A DNA stretch of 22,695 bases. Origin: Lingula anatina (Eukaryota; Brachiopoda; Lingulata; Lingulida; Lingulidae). Location of the stretch: contig NW_019774136.1 in NCBI RefSeq assembly GCF_001039355.2, positions 221,326 through 244,020 of the forward strand, written 5' to 3'. Within the stretch, counting starts at the first letter, position 1, and the number at the start of each line of letters is the position of its first letter. Shown here piece by piece: positions 19,071 to 22,695 of this stretch. Both the position numbers and the translations under genes were made by a program. The notes below the pieces were generated by a model that saw only the letters and a program-made list of their open reading frames with translations, had not been told where the DNA came from and ran no database searches.

Positions 19071-19560
19071 GGATTCCCACCTCTGACTTTTAACCCCATT
19101 CAAACAAATGAAGAGAGACGAAACCAAGTATTTTGCGTGAGAGCACGTTTATATATTTTGACCATAATAAATGGGGGTTTACAAAACTCTACTTTACTTT
19201 GTTCGGTAAGTGGGGTGTATTTAAATCATTTCATAGGCCATTTTCTCTGGAAAAAATATCCCACCATTCCCCCCCGATGAGTGCAAGCTCCTTACAACTG
19301 AATTTGATATCTTTGCATTTTTCCTAATTAAATGAATACGTTTGAATTGAATCTTGACTTTCTTAACAGACGTCTTTCTCGAATTTCACAAGCTTATATA
19401 GACTTGGTTTTCTTAACAGACATCTTTCTCGAATTTCACAAGCTTATATAGACACAAAGTACTTTTACTAGATGCGTTGCATTGTTTCCATGCTTTTAAT
19501 GTTTCCATGGATATAATTCGTAGCAAACGGTAGCCTATACATACAGTTTAATTACTAAAA
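18263..19560. other. Non-coding DNA of unit 2
   Basis: Aligned in patches with 13811-15102. It contains a (GA)n tract (19036-19068) and a 50 bp direct tandem duplication (19356-19453). No gene is recognised; open frames around the GA tract are low-complexity. Confidence 0.6.
19356..19453. repeat. Two tandem copies of a 50 bp unit
   Basis: TCTTAACAGACGTCTTTCTC and TCTTAACAGACATCTTTCTC start 50 bases apart (19361, 19411). Both are followed by GAATTTCACAAGCTTATATA. They are nearly identical, so recent. Unit 1 has a single diverged counterpart (around 14920-14950). Confidence 0.92.
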
Positions 19561-19712
19561 AAAGCAGGTCAAGTCTCATTGTTATTTATTATTAGTTAAT
19601 TACAAAGCACCACAAAAAATCTAATCACTTTCAGTACGCCCATTTCAGATCTATCCTGAAAATTTCAATAGACAGACAAACGGAGGTGAAAACAAAACCT
19701 CCTTGGCGGAGG
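19560..19712. mobile_element. Shortened CCTCCTTGGCGGAGG repeat, unit 2
   Basis: Counterpart of 15103-15316, with the same right end (19698-19712) and internal words (CACTTTCAGTA, GCCCATTTC). About 60 bp of the interior is missing and the left end is eroded. Confidence 0.55.
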
Positions 19713-19875
19713 AACTTCTCAATGCGGCAGGTGCGCCACGTATTTAATGCCCTGTAGAAAACAACAAAAGAAAATGCATCGCGAGTATATTCAAGTTCAG
19801 TTTATTTATGTATTGCTTCATACATTTTATGTCCTAAAACGCAATGCTATGATATGATTTACATATTACACAATA

Positions 19876-19917
19876 AGAAAATGTCTCTATGAATACAGAG
19901 AAAATGTCTCTATAAAT
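19876..19917. repeat. Two 23 bp tandem copies
   Basis: AGAAAATGTCTCTAT recurs 23 bases apart (19876, 19899). Confidence 0.85.
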
Positions 19918-20091
19918 AATAGATTAACAGTTAGAATGCTGCAAGGAACAATAAAAAATATTGCAATCAAATATAACAGGAATCATAATAGAACTCTACT
20001 AAGAAGTGTGACATGCACTTGTCATTACTATGAAATAAGGAGGGATCACGTAGATATAATGGGCTGCATAGATCAGACAACCAACATTTTT

Positions 20092-20097
20092 AAAAAA
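20092..20097 (-). terminator. Pol III terminator (T6) of tRNA-Trp copy C
   Basis: TTTTTT on the tRNA strand, about ten bases past the discriminator. Confidence 0.85.
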
Positions 20098-20107
20098 CAT
20101 AAACCTA

Positions 20108-20179
20108 TGACCCCGACGTGATTTGAACACGCAACCTTCTGATCTGGAGTCAGACGCGCTACCGTTGCGCCACGGAGTC
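20108..20179 (-). tRNA. tRNA-Trp (CCA), copy C
   Basis: Body identical to copies A and B, anticodon CCA at 20145-20147, discriminator A, no intron. It is the single tRNA of unit 2, with the shared upstream block at 20220-20297. Confidence 0.97.
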
Positions 20180-21032
20180 CTTGATATATAATAGGCATGC
20201 ATTGCATTAACATTTGGAGTGCCAGGGTTCTGTTATAATTAATAGCACAAGTTCCACGCGTGAGCACTGGCGCTGTTATTCACGGTCTCTGATATGCACT
20301 ATTTGTGCTAAAGAACGCATTAAAGATACATGAGGCGCTACAGGTGAAATTGTACCCTAGCACTTGATTAAAATCAGTTTTTAATTATATTTGAAGCATA
20401 ACATGGTCCTAGCAAAAACAATGAAAATAAATAAAACAATAAATAAAATAAATAAAAAATAAGAGCCGTATCTTGCGTGACTCTATTGTTTTCTGCTCTG
20501 TCGCGTTTTTTTTAAAGTTGGATAAAACACTGATGGTGAGCAATGAAAGTACTTTATGTAAAACAGAATAAGGTATGCATATATATGATAACCGTAATGT
20601 TAAAATTCTTATATGTTATGTTATGTTATGTTATGTTATTTATTTATCTATTACATGGAGTATCGCCATTTTGAGACATGTTTTGACTGCACAGTGATAC
20701 AAGTAAAGCGTATTGTTGACAAGAGTCCTCAATGACTCCATATCTTTGTATCAGGTCGTCATGGTCGTGAATCGGGGGACACCTCGACGTGAGACGATAA
20801 CAATGCTCAAAGCCTCGGGAGAAGTACAAGTTTATATATAGAACGTGAATAATTCATGACGGTAATATCTTAACTCCAATACAGGGGGAATGAGGAAATA
20901 AAGTCTTTAGGAGTGGTCCATTTTTGCCTTCACGAACGTTTTGGAAAAAGCCGTTTTAACACAAAGTGCAAGTTGAGAGGCACAAGAACAGATGTGGGTC
21001 TATTAAATAAAGATGGATAATGATTATTGATA
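20180..21032. other. Tail of unit 2 and following spacer, no gene
   Basis: This includes the conserved tRNA upstream block, A-rich simple sequence (20414-20463), a five-copy ATGTT repeat (about 20613-20638) and unique AT-rich DNA after about 20776. No coding sequence is supported. Confidence 0.6.
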
Positions 21033-21154
<122 letters not shown>

Positions 21155-21273
21155 TTTGAATATATAAAATAATATATAATATTGCATTGCTATTGTTATT
21201 GTTATTATTTGAATATATCGGATATAAGTTGAAGAATGCTATTGCACTGATGTATGTATGTATGTATGTATGT

Positions 21274-21612
21274 CACACAAGTGGCAAACCGCTGGGTAAT
21301 ACTTAATAAATAAAAATAAATGGAGACCCGGTATGTTGGGAAATGTTTATTCAAGAGCTTTCTACGGATAACTTTAACAACAAGTTCGAGGCTAGCTAGC
21401 GACTCGCGACATACGTGGGCCTCAAGCTACAGGGGACGTGACAAGAAACGGGCCGGGATCCCTTCAATCTCTGCATAGACCTAAGTTAGTTCGACCCATC
21501 GCCACTGCAAACAGGCCATCAAATCTTTGGTCCTTTTGCCTTTTTTATCGTTATATTCAATCAATATTCTTTGAAATAAAAGGGATGAGAGCTTTTTCAT
21601 TTTGGCGGGGAA
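21274..21612. other. Unassigned stretch
   Basis: No gene is recognised. On the minus strand there is an AATAAA (plus-strand TTTATT near 21347), so the 3' end of a minus-strand gene cannot be excluded, but no coding sequence supports one. Confidence 0.35.
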
Positions 21613-21787
21613 CGGGGGCCGTAGGTTCAATAGTCCGAAGGTTCAATAGTCCGAAGGTTCATTGGTCCGAATATTCACTATAGAACCTTCAGACCAATGA
21701 ACCCTTGATTAAAAAATCGAATGTTACCACTTTTCGGACCAATGAACCTTCGGACCAATGAACCTTCGGACTATCGAGACGCCCCCG
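21613..21787. mobile_element. Fold-back (palindromic) element with CGGGGGC ends
   Basis: Outer ends CGGGGGC (21613-21619) and GCCCCCG (21781-21787) are inverted. The left arm repeats GGTTCAATAGTCCGAA and GGTTCATTGGTCCGAA (21624-21671). The right arm carries the complement, TTCGGACCAATGAACC, twice (21733-21773), ending GACTATCGAGAC. An extra inverted piece lies at 21681-21703. The arms are about 45 bp around a short middle, as in non-autonomous fold-back elements. There is no coding content. Confidence 0.8.
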
Positions 21788-21958
21788 GGAAACATGCCAT
21801 AAAATGTCCCCATACTTTCAAATGGTAGATGGATCCTTTCCGACCTTCAAAATAACTCAATTTATTTAATAATCTCTTAACAGATCATTACATGTACTGA
21901 GGTCAGCTATCTTTGACCCCATTTCCAGAGATTAGATCGATCTACTTTAGATCGACCT
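21774..21958. repeat. 185 bp copy left of the N
   Basis: It matches 21960-22144 with one difference (A at 21794, G at 21980). It is followed directly by the single N at 21959. Confidence 0.97.
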
Positions 21959-21959
21959 N
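21959..21959. other. Single unknown base (N), probable assembly seam
   Basis: The only ambiguous base in the window. It sits exactly between two nearly identical 185 bp copies, as when overlapping contig ends are joined without being merged. Confidence 0.8.
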
Positions 21960-22144
21960 TCGAGACGCCCCCGGGAAACGTGCCATAAAATGTCCCCATA
22001 CTTTCAAATGGTAGATGGATCCTTTCCGACCTTCAAAATAACTCAATTTATTTAATAATCTCTTAACAGATCATTACATGTACTGAGGTCAGCTATCTTT
22101 GACCCCATTTCCAGAGATTAGATCGATCTACTTTAGATCGACCT
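21960..22144. repeat. 185 bp copy right of the N
   Basis: Second copy of 21774-21958. It continues without a break into the downstream sequence. Confidence 0.97.
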
Positions 22145-22303
22145 AACTCCCTGGGGGTTCACGCTAAATAGCTGCCAGCCGGGCGGACACGAAAGTTAAT
22201 TACCCCCTTACAGCTTGTAGTAGGCGGGACGGACATTAAGCCAGATTATCTGACAGTAATCTAGTGAGACTCCCCGCGGGGATAGATCGATCTAAAAGCT
22301 CTG
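22111..22303. mobile_element. Short element with CCAGAG...CTCTGG inverted ends
   Basis: The left end CCAGAGATTAGATCGATCTA (22111-22130) and right end TAGATCGATCTAAAAGCTCTGG (22282-22303) are imperfect inverted repeats of about 20 bp. The interior is more GC-rich (CCCGCGGGG, GGCGGGACGGAC) than its surroundings. It looks like a miniature inverted-repeat element of about 193 bp. No target duplication was clear. Confidence 0.5.
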
Positions 22304-22695
22304 GGCATACAGCCTTTGAAGGTCCGATGACAAGCACAAATCTCAGAACATTTGTGATAATCGTCGTTTCGGTTGTAAAATGGAATTTATTATATATCTA
22401 TGTGTGCATTTTCTATGTATTTATTCTGGAAATTTGAAAACGAGTTGTTATCTATTTAATGTATGGGGTGCAATATATATTTTTTTATGTATTTTCCCCG
22501 TGGCGCTATAATAGGCTAGTCTTTGTGCATTGAAGTTGAATATACAAGTGTCAAAACGCTCATTGTCAATTTCTATAGTTACTGTTATTACCATTACCTG
22601 ATGGCATTTCGGCACAAGCAGATCTTACAATGATTTCAAAAAAAAAAAAAAATTAAAAAAATGAGAGAGAGAGAGAGATAAAATAGTTTGGGGAA
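22304..22695. other. Right flank, no gene
   Basis: AT-rich sequence with an A run (22638-22651) followed by a (GA)n tract near the end. No feature beyond that. Confidence 0.5.

Larger units (their letters stand above)
17290..20775. repeat. Tandem duplication unit 2 (about 3.5 kb)
   Basis: Collinear with 12321-17010 as described for unit 1: it starts near GTGTACCTATC and ends near ATCAGGTCGTC. It lacks the second tRNA block and most of the enlarged intron. Borders are approximate. Confidence 0.88.

Overview
The window is AT-rich nuclear DNA from an animal. It has spliceosomal introns with GT/AG borders, tRNA-Trp genes with internal promoters and no encoded CCA, TATA/initiator promoters, AATAAA signals and many microsatellites and decayed transposons. 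A CARD / NB-ARC / TPR signalling protein is a gene type known from several invertebrate lineages (lancelets, molluscs and others), so an aquatic invertebrate is likely. The species cannot be named from sequence alone.

Layout. (1) Positions 1-1645 are mostly non-coding and hold one candidate two-exon microprotein with a membrane segment (999-1256). (2) Positions 1646-8975 hold a plus-strand gene of the STAND NTPase / NLR-like class. A CARD exon (1646-1966) and one very large exon (5006-8975) with an NB-ARC NTPase and a long tandem TPR array are separated by a 3 kb intron. That intron contains a decayed pogo-like DNA transposon (about 2021-3982). Upstream exons, including the start codon, are not identified. 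(3) A 130 bp segment starting just before the stop codon is repeated perfectly 1.9 kb downstream, enclosing repeat-rich DNA. (4) Positions 10981-12320 have no recognisable gene. (5) Positions 12321-20775 are an old large tandem duplication. Each unit carries one gene for a small secreted cysteine-rich protein (145 aa, no family recognised) on the plus strand, and tRNA-Trp on the minus strand (two copies in unit 1, one in unit 2). (6) Positions 20776-22695 hold microsatellites, a fold-back element, a one-base N flanked by two nearly identical 185 bp copies (probably an assembly seam), and a short inverted-repeat element.

How the genes relate. The CARD-NB-ARC-TPR protein is probably a cytosolic sensor or adaptor in cell death or innate immunity: TPRs would sense, NB-ARC would switch and oligomerise, and CARD would recruit caspase-type partners. 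The paired secreted proteins differ at 9 residues against about 19 silent changes (counted by eye), so both copies look constrained. Nothing in the sequence links them functionally to the NLR-like gene or to the tRNAs beyond proximity and shared duplication.
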